Notes under the pieces: model-generated
What the model was told of the DNA's origin: nothing
Databases searched by the model: none
What the model saw: the letters and a program-made list of their open reading frames with translations, nothing else
Made by a program: the position numbers and the translations under genes
DNA from: Flavobacterium sp. YJ01
GTDB lineage: Bacteria; Bacteroidota; Bacteroidia; Flavobacteriales; Flavobacteriaceae
Reading direction: 5' to 3'
Length of the DNA stretch: 64,000 nucleotides
NCBI RefSeq assembly: GCF_029320955.1
Contig: NZ_CP119757.1
Location: forward strand, 2,914,001 to 2,978,000
In this document: in pieces, positions 39,001 to 44,372 of the stretch
Layout: the number at the start of each line of letters is the position of its first letter
How positions within the stretch are numbered: the first letter of the stretch is position 1

Positions 39001-40302
39001 GGAACTTATTTCGTTCATGTTATGAGTGAAGATTGCCAGAGAGACGAACAATTTGTAGTTACTGAAACGCTAACGGCATTAACTTCTAATTATACTGTTG
39101 AGCCAGTTAAATGTAACGGAGATAAGACTGGTAAGATTACCATTACGGCTTCTGGTGGAACGGGAGTTATTAAGTATGCAATAGAACCTCATTTAGACCA
39201 ATTCATGGACAGTGGAGTTTTTGATGGATTAGTTGCGGGTACTTACACTGTTCTTATCCAAGACATTTTGGGTTGTATTAATACACATGAGATTACGGTA
39301 GATCAGCCTGGAATTTTAATTGCTTACGAAGTGCCAAATTCTATGGTTCCTGAGATTTGTAAAGGAGATAAAGATGGAGCATTTAGTATTGAAATTTCTG
39401 GAGGTACAGGACCATATTTTGCAAGTCTTGATAACGAAAAAGGTCCGTTCGTTCCTGTAAATGGAACAACAGTAGATTACACTGGACTTTCAGGAGGAGT
39501 TCATACTGTTTATGTTAGAGATACAAACTTGTGTAGTATTCCTGTTCAAGTTAATATGCCAGAGCCAGTTGTTCTGGATCCGAAAGCTGAGGTGAAATAT
39601 GACTGTGTGAACAATTTACAATCAAACATGGTAATTGTAACTATTGATGCATCTAACACAAACCCTGCAGATGTTGATTACTCATTAGATAATAATGGTA
39701 CATATCAACCAAGCAATATCTTTACAAATGTTGCACCAGGACCTCACTTTATAGTGGCAAGACATACAAATGGATGTGAAGTACCAACTGAAACGTTTAC
39801 AATTGATGCAGTTGCAGAATTAGACTTAGTAGATGTAACAAATTCAAGTAAAGACATCAACATTCTTGAAGTGAAAGCTTCTGGCGGTGTTGCTCCTTAT
39901 GAATATAGTTTCAACGGAGAACCATTCTCATCATCTAACACTTATAGAATCTATAAAACTGGTGATTATCCGGTAACTGTTAGAGATAAAAACGGTTGTG
40001 AGAAAACAATCATTGTTCATGGTATTTTCTATGATTTCTGTATGCCAAACTATTTCACACCAAACGGAACGGGTTCAAATACATCAATTGGTCCTGATTG
40101 TGGTGCACTAGCATACAAAGAATTAACATTCGATATTTTCGACAGATACGGTAGAGTAGTAGCGAAATACCGCGTTGGTCAGAAATGGGATGGTAAATAC
40201 AATGGAAATGAATTGCCAACCGGAGATTACTGGTACGTTCTTAAGTTAAATGACCCGAAAGATCCAAGAGAGTTTGTTGGACACTTCACTTTATACAGAT
40301 AA
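24016..40302 (+). CDS. sprB: Giant mobile cell-surface adhesin SprB
   Basis: About 5,428 aa, the motile filament adhesin of gliding. The frame opens at 23980, but MIMKKPTTLRTLFFALVLLF at 24016 (or the next ATG, 24022) starts the signal peptide. Nearly all the rest is SprB-type repeats of roughly 80-100 residues, each with an early Cys (VxCxGxxDGxI), a PY.Y strand pair and a closing F.NL.AGTYTVTVTDxxGC, so one Cys pair per repeat. Residues about 690-895 are a different, lectin-like beta-sandwich (LLDESFGSG to AIDDIKVFQTP). The last 95 residues (MPNYFTPNGTGSN ... GDYWYVLKLNDP ... HFTLYR) are the type B T9SS sorting domain. F. johnsoniae SprB is longer (about 6,500 aa). Translated after SprD, before its export partner SprF. 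Confidence 0.95.
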   Translation: MIMKKPTTLRTLFFALVLLFNFVSQAQNGIAFNSKLGSSSNGNLFVKTDQSANPFSLDLNDVGGSLKTEAVPEIPNPVIKYAQGNYAGVVSECPNDGKLLPKLFLCGLNDSRLIETGITNATLITWQRRTGGCAPMANSDCANTGNTCTWADVANGPNYNANAAGEFRVKIRYADATEFVFYFNVYKNEVDPSGIVKSDIVKDANNCTIPGRIVASNFGSRYEYSFTPNPAANVWQDSNTFDVNTAGTYNVFIRLKDVPESCVFNVKGIVVTTINFSSTVTATQPSCSGQNGSIKVVANTLNNQYNYKLYAGTDTSKAPVASFGPSTISEYTFSNVAAGAYTIVTSIEGGCATDSQTATLTAASAVVNNSSQTTTLTSCRNGVITGSASGGTRPYVYSISYAGGAFELVPNGKYTVLQSGSYVMRVTDLNGCPVDKTITVRAVDKPEYNIGVTNGKCGESGKIDVNIIDAKSYTLQYSIDGGNFSSVKSWTRAPGQYTIVVRYAKSGVNSGDWCNDAGQTVNIGATTALTASAGVAGLSGCGPTGNELQGIVRITNPQGGTPPYQYYINPTVGWSSSNEGYLDPGTHTVKIRDSAPGGSCEYVMTNITIDPKPAKPNIQLGTTVYNCDGTATSTVTINGGSGDPKFSYQYYLDGMPNPNTAQPNVFLNVPQGDHIITVDYQVLSATTNSILLDESFGSGANTQSPGINTFYYCFERQIKDAAIWCNGSEAINDGDYSVTSSIDQNSTSTWSWRYPIDHTKNGADPKGRFLAVNIGDQIPETTILYEKQINDVIPGQPIMFEFYAMNLMMPGAGKTDPNLRIALVDASGTEISWFATGNIPRSNTNSDWKKFPQTAITLNPGNNTTLRLIVRSNIKQTNGNDVAIDDIKVFQTPRACGTSENFPFKINTDKIFTAKVDDINNVKCNGETNGSFKIYAENFNGDFEYSTEGGAAGTWKKSTTSPVTISGLSPKTYDVRIRYNSTATGCNFTIPTVVGSPAKFSVTATTQAATCANDGKVILTATGGVGPYNFTLTKKSDGTTSNFVYNSTTDKYEVTAPIGVYTVAGTDTNGCPASISTDVTISGTAGPSASIDSSSNLCFNNTTGASIKVNVSGGRANYTYEVSRDGGLNFGPKSAEFAAPGFTYPVTTIGDYVFRIVDKNNCEVKTLSTTINPQLGAKPAIKAALSCKAGATAAIIEVTVEGGTIPYNYVIKNSLGNQVASGSTSTTTIDYSTTIADTYTFEISDFNKCPITIKQKVDDLVQVTAKSDPHNATCFGGMGSVDLEGLTGVAPYTFEFNGTGGFVNQTHFGNLTGSVAGTSYSFRVKDANDCIRSYSFTIYQPADISGQASITTPYTCDTQATITVSNVGGGTPQYSYTLIRDGVAIVGPQAGLTFANLSTPGVYEVRITDKNSCSKTVPAGTINALNRPAAMTISTTTAATCPTNKGSVTITNVRNSSGVVITGALEYRIIAPITAGPNTTGIFNGLDANVEYTFEVRDANQCKFTDKHTIAPPASFTVGSKSTPVKCFGDSNGTATFTVTGIAAGTNYSYKVDALPVVNGTSTASPFDITISGLSVGNHSIVVTNLTTNCPITENVTVGGPTAALKLNAPSLTHVTCLVKGTATINAVDGSGSYTYTVTPTSPAGTPKVQANDNKFINLDAGTYSVSVTDLTGCTVAGQSFTINGSVNPSATISVTSSYCAGGTGATLIATPSVAPQPNPNYQYSLDGVNYQASGSFPGLTPGKYTITVKDIVTGCTADLAEQTIAAPLSASAKIDTDLTCDPTSPEAIIRVTIQDGYPDYRYRVNTSNSFTGPYTNVAAGSNTFTVPRLAGTYYFEITDSRGCTTVISQTVNPTVKPDFTTSKVDVLCKGNSTGSITVSATPVGTYTYELTPISPAGAKITQTTNLFENLGAGSYSVVVIDAKKCASDPKTVTIIEPVNGLNATADVDVKLSCDTSNGPQAATIEVTASGGTPFPAPNLYRYSYNGQTPVTSNTYSTTASGNVTVEVFDASGCSYVVPTGVTIDALDPPQLLTITPSNVITCAAGNANLTLAFTHGVGPFKYEITSPTASIVSVNDTNRNHTFNNLTPGHYYFKVTDANNCTITGDYEILDVVAIQSVGKIINNVTCNGANNGSIEFTVSGNRTGGYTYTLVGDVTGTISSTPAVSGDVITYSGLQGGQKYTFTVTNTATQCFAISEVTLAEPVAITAFGATATHVYCSNAKTDIKLSATATGITLYYALVKTGDPAPTFPADYNTTGVFNKDTSVDGLSYTGYVINKDGNCRQNIPVNIITDTPPTINPITAAQCYSGTNFDVTITGSTYNNLNITYGLDGTYSTNPVKTITGPGTYTLGIKDDHGCERTTSITVNNILTIKADLIKDLTCTTVPPTATAAQIDLSATGGNNIYTYEYKLGTAGTYASTGTTFNPTADGDYYFRVTSGGCSIETTVAVNVTIPEPPVITGVTETQSIKCNGDETAAIDITVDNSKGVGPYVFNVLRTGPTTFDYGAQTTGLAAGTYRITVTDSKGCTGTRNIIINQPNAITFTLDKVNIQCTGGTYTLGSVIVQNVMGGTAPFTYYITNNFGDTIPFNPYAATARENHTFNNLINFGIYTVTAVDANGCKHSESISITSPPSDLLVVIDTSAPNCSSGTAVVTVKASPLGTNYTFGILTTNVPPFSTSFVAPDVTGGDTKTFTGLTPGVTYTFVVHDGDTGCDFVNTADIPIPGNSTLVPVVTAKNVSCKGANDGSVSINISGYDAAATSISYQIFTNQSNLPVTGVLTYNVGDSQPITYPALPAVGNMVPGYYYITFTENGGPNNGCKKASDPFYIKESSVELSVKATVFKNENCSTLGTIIAEAKDGTGPYSYFVNTTGTLPTVSSAWQTSGTFNLAAGTYYIFAKDSYDCIKQATATVVLPKDPDPDFSLAVANRCVAQGNFVVNVTITDPTPSMAPYTVSVNGRGFVPVTGTSYAATGLNSGTQTIIVKDKNGCPITHTIDINERPAAKADVTQVIACAANGTTVNDATIHVTITKGTGDFEYSYKKDSNPYTAFVPVGTGQTAFDFSVTSANAGTYTFQIRDVNNCIVETNSVVVEPNVPIDPTVTPVQPLCNGGNGSIELSATGGKGAYTYTLTRTLPAPAAPIVQTNNGVFTGLAAGSFTYSIKDVLGCEVTGPAVLGEPTDLVLGTPAIDQPKCGPNNAPQQAKVVLSATGGTGTYEYSFNNSAFSTETTYYVTENGASQNITYAIRDANNCTKTGSVNILWLNPPTNFDFNQPDPITCSRTRTSVEIQNVTNGIGPLSYQIVSPLSAAIDNLANPVFTNLLPGDYVFQVTDANGCIKQLSHKVEDVIKIDITGQSITDITCLGANDGKASFLVTGFETGLVTGYNYVVDTNPLVAMTSGTIDLTGLAPGPHRITVTDTETDCSDFIDFNIATITVALDFNMVVTPLGCKTTGAVNVTATGGWGTYTYTVTEPAPASTVLPSNTDGIFTGLTKAGTYSVSVKDANGCVVTKPFDLTTPIEPVASIDAASVYCYTGSGAGQGATIIVNATTPGTPAYTPAYQYSIDNGVNWIGTNTFVDLGPGTYQITVKDQFGCEAVTSIPVEIKGQIFASAKKQTEIFCGPVDGSIKLEVIGGYAPFNYTVTKDGILDPTPIPFPSATATTADYTVNGATGAGNYTFTITDAHSCPVTTNPVIMTNPTLITYNATPTSPSCDATQGNGANGQILVELTGAALADNQQYTFTLTPTVGLPVTQNIGLFTGLAAGTYSVTVSSARSCPVTQNNIIIAAPALAVADATATAFTCTPANVIRETVVTVTGNHGGATEPIANFTYSDNGTDWYTTNTFKVFDNGAVQHLTYYVKDLKGCVDSFDLDVNPFPQLVSATPQLVTLADCPNGGLETIRVDIVGGATPYNFEYQVSVDGASYSTPATAVNPGNNTFNYVAPQAGHTYQFKITDVTTGCTVISSSYEVKLYNLMTVTATPSTMVSCDGFNDGAITINIDNYTGLYNYRVLLAGAPVAGATGTNIDAAANNPYVITGLSAGVNYTVEVTQNAYPQCVVASNPVTITQPTPVDISGIVITVKNQNCQTSTTGAVITVDPASISGGTPGYMYAFVPAGTTPVDADYQASNIKSIITAQVSPLFDSYDVYVKDLNGCNRFQNVHISLDPMPVINNVTVASQCASAAGYRIDIAATGLAKLQYSLDGVQYQDDNFFIVTDPGDYTVWVWDKNQCAVKATTPVTVFEPLTLRAEITLPICKDPNGTITLFATGGSLTPANNYVYTKDNWATSQVNSDFTGLSSGVYTFKVRDLGTNCEKEITEEITVPTDILGMVLTPRKVSCKGFSDGAISVSISDTNDNPVYTYSISGPGVNIVDQVSSEFKDLAYGTYTVTVKSGRGCELAQSILVDEPAEVVATTSYTEFACTTGNTRNNATISIDNVTGGSGKYILYQFIKGTDILQSGTSTTYTVNDRTGGTYTVKVFDENGCVGTSATPIQIAPFTSLDDITFTVITPITCVNNETIQVNVPVTGTLTAPLEYTISGTNGTVITPVMNNTGLFSGLGIGDYLISVLNPATGCVIYDYHHVFNPNTFVLDVKAIKTEICYGTSDGNVEITMVDTQPLPSDEAGIFDYTITGPTGNVTGRTTGVTLPLTGLIAGKYTIVARLVNSPECEVNGAFEITQPVTPLTITVSHTRITCAAGGNDGTISVAVDGGWPGGHFFELVGPVSHDYSEEYFFENLTPGHYIVNVKDSEGCIATDVVDLVIPDPIQFTAVATTPVLTCYGDDNGIITVSIPTGGEGANYTYTLNHTTADGEVITSIPQDSNVFTGLIAGNYTVTVVDSFGCQATSANVTINNPVKVEASLAQETRVTCLTDATLTLTATGGTGPYTYSEDGVTPLGSFNSSVTFPVSVGAHRYFVTDNLGCVSDASGEVKVSPIEPLTVELDLNYAHVNCTGENSAIVNAVAKGGLGNYQYSLLDSAKNEIRPAQADGLFTQLYAGTYFVHVMSEDCQRDEQFVVTETLTALTSNYTVEPVKCNGDKTGKITITASGGTGVIKYAIEPHLDQFMDSGVFDGLVAGTYTVLIQDILGCINTHEITVDQPGILIAYEVPNSMVPEICKGDKDGAFSIEISGGTGPYFASLDNEKGPFVPVNGTTVDYTGLSGGVHTVYVRDTNLCSIPVQVNMPEPVVLDPKAEVKYDCVNNLQSNMVIVTIDASNTNPADVDYSLDNNGTYQPSNIFTNVAPGPHFIVARHTNGCEVPTETFTIDAVAELDLVDVTNSSKDINILEVKASGGVAPYEYSFNGEPFSSSNTYRIYKTGDYPVTVRDKNGCEKTIIVHGIFYDFCMPNYFTPNGTGSNTSIGPDCGALAYKELTFDIFDRYGRVVAKYRVGQKWDGKYNGNELPTGDYWYVLKLNDPKDPREFVGHFTLYR

Positions 40303-40349
40303 CAAAATTATAGCCCCAAATGATGTTATCTAAAAAAATTAATACAATG

Positions 40350-41327
40350 AAAAAGTTTATTCTATCCTTAGTACTCATGGCTGTAACAACAAGTTACAGC
40401 CAAGAGTTAAACCTACCAGTGTTTACTCAGTATTTGGCTGATAACCCTTTTATTCTTTCCCCTGCTTATGCCGGAATTGGAGATAATCTTCGTATTAGAG
40501 CCAACGGTCTTACGCAATGGGTTGGAATTAAAGATGCGCCAGATAACCAATCATTGTATGCCGATTTTCGTGTTTTAGACCGTTCGGGTGTTGGTTTGTC
40601 ATTGTATAATGATAGCAACGGAAATACAAGACAAACAGGAGCAAAGGTTTCGTTTGCGCATCACCTTATTTTAGATTATTATTCTGAGCAATATTTATCT
40701 TTTGGTATTTCGTATAACTTCAATAGTTTTCGTTTAGAAACAGGAAATTTCATTGGAGATGTAAATGCTCCAGGAGGCCCTATAGATCCAACCGTTACAG
40801 ACAATCGCCAAACATCAAACAATAACTTTGATATTAGTGCTTTGTATCGTTTTAAAGGCTTTTATTTAAGTTTTAATGCCAATAACGTTTTGAAGAAAAA
40901 CTTGACTAAAGAAAGAACAAACGAACCAGATTTGCTTTCTAACTTTCAGGTTTACTCTGGATTTACTTTCAAAGACGGCGAAAATAGACGTATCGAATAC
41001 GAACCATCGGTTTTCTTGCAGTATTTTGCAAGTGATGGACGTTCTACAACCGATTTTAACTTCAAATACAGACGTTACAATCGTTACGAAGATTACTATT
41101 GGATTGGAGTTTCATACCGTTTCTTAAACGACCAATTTCCAAAACCTTTAGCAGCAGGTCCAATGGCAGGTTTTATGAAATCTAAGTTCTATTTTGCTTA
41201 TTCGTACCAAATGATGTTTAACGGACTTGGAAGCTATAATTCAGGAACACATTCGATCACAATCGGATTCGATTTCTTACAATCTATCAGTAACTGTCCT
41301 TGTACGCAGAGTCCAGTTCACGATTAA
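40350..41327 (+). CDS. sprF: Gliding motility protein SprF (PorP/SprF family)
   Basis: A 325-aa outer-membrane protein. The frame is open from 40320, but the ATG at 40350 (MKKFILSLVLMAVTTSYSQ) gives a normal signal peptide. Domain: PorP/SprF family, with the typical early LPVFTQYLADNPFILSPAYAG (about residues 22-42) and a late SYRFLNDQFPKPL and ITIGFDFL. In F. johnsoniae SprF is needed to put SprB on the surface, and similar proteins sit next to other type B T9SS substrates. The end has a Cys-pair (NCPCTQSP). The gap from sprB is 47 bases, so the operon very likely ends with it; no clear terminator is seen. Confidence 0.93.
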   Translation, partial: KKFILSLVLMAVTTSYSQELNLPVFTQYLADNPFILSPAYAGIGDNLRIRANGLTQWVGIKDAPDNQSLYADFRVLDRSGVGLSLYNDSNGNTRQTGAKVSFAHHLILDYYSEQYLSFGISYNFNSFRLETGNFIGDVNAPGGPIDPTVTDNRQTSNNNFDISALYRFKGFYLSFNANNVLKKNLTKERTNEPDLLSNFQVYSGFTFKDGENRRIEYEPSVFLQYFASDGRSTTDFNFKYRRYNRYEDYYWIGVSYRFLNDQFPKPLAAGPMAGFMKSKFYFAYSYQMMFNGLGSYNSGTHSITIGFDFLQSISNCPCTQSPVHD

Positions 41328-41492
41328 TCGCCAAAAGACGATCATGTTAAATAGCTGAAAAGCCACAATATTTTAAAGCGAGCCGCAACATTAGGTGTTT
41401 TTACCGCAATAATTTGAAATAGACTTTTAATAATATTAAATTTGAAATGATATCGTTTTGTTTTTCAAAAAGGTATAAATCAAATTTGATTC

Positions 41493-42584
41493 ATGAAAGC
41501 AAAATTTTCACTCTATGCGAAACACGTAGTTTTGTGCCTCGCTTTTTTATTTTTGCCGTATGCATTTACGTCAACAAATAACGTTTTTTCGTTACCGCAT
41601 TTGTATACAAACGCACATGATCGAATTTACTTATTCATTTATTTCACACTCCTTTGTTTCTTTTATTTCAACTATTATTATTTAATTCCAAAACTTTATT
41701 TCTCAGATAAAAAGCTTTTGTATTATTTAATAATTTTGGTTTTCCTTTTATTTTTTCTTTGGATTTCGACTGTTTTAGATCATCCAAGCCGCAATTTTTT
41801 AGATTTTGAATACCATTCCGGAAAATTTCCAGTTCATCCAAAACCATTCGATCCAAGATTTCCGCCTCCTCCACATGGTAGCAATCCAATGTCTTTTGAA
41901 TTTAACGGCGGACCACCAACACAATACGGACATACAACTTTAGTATACTTAATAGGCGTAATATCTAGTTTACTATTTGCCATTTCTGGAAGACTTCAAG
42001 GCGTAGAGAAAGAAAAGGTAAAATCTGAATTGGCTTTTCTAAAAGCACAAATCAATCCGCATTTTTTGTTTAATACGCTAAATAGCATTTATGCATTAGC
42101 GCTAAAAAAAGATGACAGAACTCCAGACGCGGTTGTTCAGTTATCAGAATTAATGCGTTACATCATGACCAATTCAAACGATGAGGTAATCGAATTAAGC
42201 AAAGAAATTAATTATATTAATAATTACATTTCATTGCAGAAAACACGTTTAGGAAACACGGTAAACATTAATTATTCCGTAATCGGAATTACTTCTGGTA
42301 AAGTCATAACGCCCCTAATTTTGATTTCTTTTATCGAAAATGCATTTAAACACGGAGTCAATCCCGACCAGACTTCAGAAATTTACATTAAGATTGATAT
42401 TGAAGAAGAAATACTAACTTTATACGTTTCTAATAGAAAAACATTTTCTGTTCAATCAGATTCTGGAATCGGACTTCAAAATACTATCGAAAGATTAAAA
42501 CTAGTTTATCCTAATAAACATGCTTTAATGATTGAAGATTCAGCAGAAAAATATATTGTCAATTTGAGCGTTAAAATACGATGA
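41493..42584 (+). CDS. LytS-type sensor histidine kinase
   Basis: A 363-aa membrane kinase. Four membrane helices lie at about residues 10-28, 45-65, 72-92 and 148-165; the loop between the third and fourth (95-147) is rich in Pro, His and Gly (FPVHPKPFDPRFPPPPHG). The kinase part is the His_kinase (LytS/YehU) type: H box QINPHFLFNTLNSIYA (about 187-202), N box ENAFKHG (about 282-288), G box SGIGLQNTIERLK. It phosphorylates the LytTR regulator that follows with a four-base overlap. Its stimulus and target are unknown. It lies 166 bases after sprF on the same strand; read-through is possible, but a functional link to gliding is only a guess. Confidence 0.9.
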   Translation: MKAKFSLYAKHVVLCLAFLFLPYAFTSTNNVFSLPHLYTNAHDRIYLFIYFTLLCFFYFNYYYLIPKLYFSDKKLLYYLIILVFLLFFLWISTVLDHPSRNFLDFEYHSGKFPVHPKPFDPRFPPPPHGSNPMSFEFNGGPPTQYGHTTLVYLIGVISSLLFAISGRLQGVEKEKVKSELAFLKAQINPHFLFNTLNSIYALALKKDDRTPDAVVQLSELMRYIMTNSNDEVIELSKEINYINNYISLQKTRLGNTVNINYSVIGITSGKVITPLILISFIENAFKHGVNPDQTSEIYIKIDIEEEILTLYVSNRKTFSVQSDSGIGLQNTIERLKLVYPNKHALMIEDSAEKYIVNLSVKIR

Positions 42585-43270
42585 TAAAAGCAATTGCATT
42601 AGATGACGAGCCTTTGGCTTTAGAAATCCTCCAAAGTTTATGCGATACAATCGAGTACATTGAACTTGAGAAAACTTTCACAAAGTCAGATGAAGCATTC
42701 AAATATTTGAAGAAATATCCAGTAGATTTATTGTTTCTGGATATCAATATGCCGTCAATTTCTGGATTAGATTTTTATAAAAAACTGCCACACAAAACGA
42801 TGGTGATTTTTACAACCGCTTATTCTGAATTTGCTGTAGAAGGTTTTACTTTAAGCGCTACAGATTATCTGCTCAAACCAATTTCACTTTCAAGATTCCA
42901 ACAAGCGACTGAAAAAGCATATTCGCAATGGAAACTTCAAAATCAAAACATAGAACAGCAATATCTTTTTATTCGTGCCGATTATAGCCTAATTAAAATC
43001 CTATTTTCTGATATTTTGTTTATCGAAGGATTAGACGATTATCTAAAAATTCACATCCAAAACCAAAAAACGGTTGTGGCAAGAATGACATTAAAAGCAA
43101 TTCTTCAAAAACTGCCAGAAACAGAATTTGTGCGTGTGCACCGTTCGTTTATAATTCCAGTTTCAAAAGTTTCGAAAATTAGAAACAAAATCATTTTTAT
43201 AGATCAGACAGAAATTCCAATAAGCGCCAGTTACGAAGAAGGTTTCTTTGCTCTTTTGGATGGAAAGTGA
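42581..43270 (+). CDS. LytTR-type response regulator
   Basis: A 229-aa regulator. Receiver domain at residues 1-118: acidic pocket DDEP, phospho-acceptor Asp in LLFLDINMP (about residue 54), Thr in MVIFTTAY and Lys in YLLKPIS. LytTR DNA-binding domain at about 130-229: FIRADYSLIKI, FIEGLDDYLKIHI, RVHRSFIIPVSKVSKI. Such regulators bind paired direct repeats upstream of targets. Its start overlaps the kinase stop (ATGA), showing strict co-expression. No match for a binding site was found by eye in this window. Confidence 0.93.
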   Translation: MIKAIALDDEPLALEILQSLCDTIEYIELEKTFTKSDEAFKYLKKYPVDLLFLDINMPSISGLDFYKKLPHKTMVIFTTAYSEFAVEGFTLSATDYLLKPISLSRFQQATEKAYSQWKLQNQNIEQQYLFIRADYSLIKILFSDILFIEGLDDYLKIHIQNQKTVVARMTLKAILQKLPETEFVRVHRSFIIPVSKVSKIRNKIIFIDQTEIPISASYEEGFFALLDGK

Positions 43271-43291
43271 TATAATATCGATTATTCAATT

Positions 43292-43403
43292 AAGCTCCAG
43301 CGGAGCGACATCTTTTTTACAATGCCTTTGTAGATGTCGCTCCGCTGGAGCTTTATTATAAATGACTAATAAAATTTCTATAAATATTTCGCTTCTCCAA
43401 AGC
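43292..43403. repeat. Compound palindromic intergenic repeat, copy B
   Basis: 21-bp perfect arms: AAGCTCCAGCGGAGCGACAT plus C (43292-43312) and complement (43333-43353). On the right follows CTATAAATATTTCGCTTCTC (from 43378) and a small hairpin to 43403, shared with copy A at 5625-5756. It sits between the two-component pair and the dioxygenase operon. Confidence 0.75.
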
Positions 43404-43598
43404 GTTTTACAAATTAGGCAATGAAAAAAACGAGAATGTTTTTCAACTGAATTTTATTACAAAAAAATATATTTTATCAATTTACCGCATAAATAATCTC
43501 GTTTACCTCAAACTTTTTACAACGCCTCAAATTCCAATAATTTTACTTCAAAATAACTGTTAATCATTTAATTGAATAACATTTAAAAAAGCAAAAAA
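43404..43598 (+). other. Leader region of the dioxygenase operon
   Basis: No gene seen. An imperfect inverted repeat AACGAGA / TCTCGTT brackets about 60 bases (43429-43502). AT-rich promoter sequence is expected here but no clear TAnnTTTG box was found. Confidence 0.35.
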
Positions 43599-44351
43599 AT
43601 GGAAAGAAAAGAGTTTTTAAGAGGTTTGGGTTTAGTAGGTATTGGTACTTTGGCAATTCCAATCATAAACTCATGCAGTAAAGATGACGATTCATCAGAT
43701 TCTTCAGCAGGAACTGATTCTGGTTCAAGTTCTGGTTCAGGATCATCTTCAGGAAGCTGTTCAGTTACGCCATCAGAAACAGCGGGACCGTTTCCAACTA
43801 TCACGCCGTCATCTTTGGTAAAATCAAATATCGTGATGGATAGAACTGGTGTCGCTTTTACGATTAAAATTACAATTAAAAACACCAAAGCAAGTTGTGC
43901 CGCACTAAAAGATGCAATCGTTGATATTTGGCATTGCGATAAAGATGGTTATTATTCAGAATACGGCGGAACTGGTATGCAATCTGTAAATTATACTTCT
44001 TATCACTTTTTAAGAGGAAGACAAACGACAGATGAAAACGGATTGGTTACTTTCACGTCTATTTTTCCAGGTTGGTATTCTGGACGCGCAACTCATATAC
44101 ATGTTCATATTTACAACTCTAGCGGAACTTCATTATTGGTAACACAAATTGCTTTTCCAGAAGGAACAGGCAGTGCAGTTGCAACAGTAAACGCATCTAC
44201 AGCAAATGGTTATACAAAAGGGATGTCTGGTTATACTTATAATGCTTCAGATAATGTGTTTTCAGATTCTGTAGCAAACGAATTGGGAGCTGTTACAGGA
44301 AGTTTAAGCGAAGGTTACGTTTTAACGCATACCATTAACGTAGCGAGTTAG
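43599..44351 (+). CDS. Intradiol ring-cleavage dioxygenase-like lipoprotein
   Basis: A 250-aa protein. The start MERKEFLRGLGLVGIGTLAIP looks like a Tat-type signal with RK in place of RR, and ends in a lipobox-like INSC, followed by an Asp/Ser/Gly linker (residues 27-50). The domain (about 55-245) is that of protocatechuate 3,4-dioxygenase and relatives: SCSVTPSETAGPFPT, DIWHCDKDGYYSEYGG, then GWYSGRATHIHVHIY. The iron ligands expected in the family (two Tyr and two His) are all there: Tyr in DGYYSEY, Tyr in GWYSGR, and both His in THIHVHI. It would open catechol-like rings outside the cytoplasm. First gene of a three-gene operon. Confidence 0.85.
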   Translation: MERKEFLRGLGLVGIGTLAIPIINSCSKDDDSSDSSAGTDSGSSSGSGSSSGSCSVTPSETAGPFPTITPSSLVKSNIVMDRTGVAFTIKITIKNTKASCAALKDAIVDIWHCDKDGYYSEYGGTGMQSVNYTSYHFLRGRQTTDENGLVTFTSIFPGWYSGRATHIHVHIYNSSGTSLLVTQIAFPEGTGSAVATVNASTANGYTKGMSGYTYNASDNVFSDSVANELGAVTGSLSEGYVLTHTINVAS

Positions 44352-44372
44352 TTATCTTAAAAATAGTTTACC

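Noticed and set aside
15721..41327. Giant adhesin cluster as a novel system
   Set aside because: Gene order and domains match the known F. johnsoniae sprC-sprD-sprB-sprF gliding locus.
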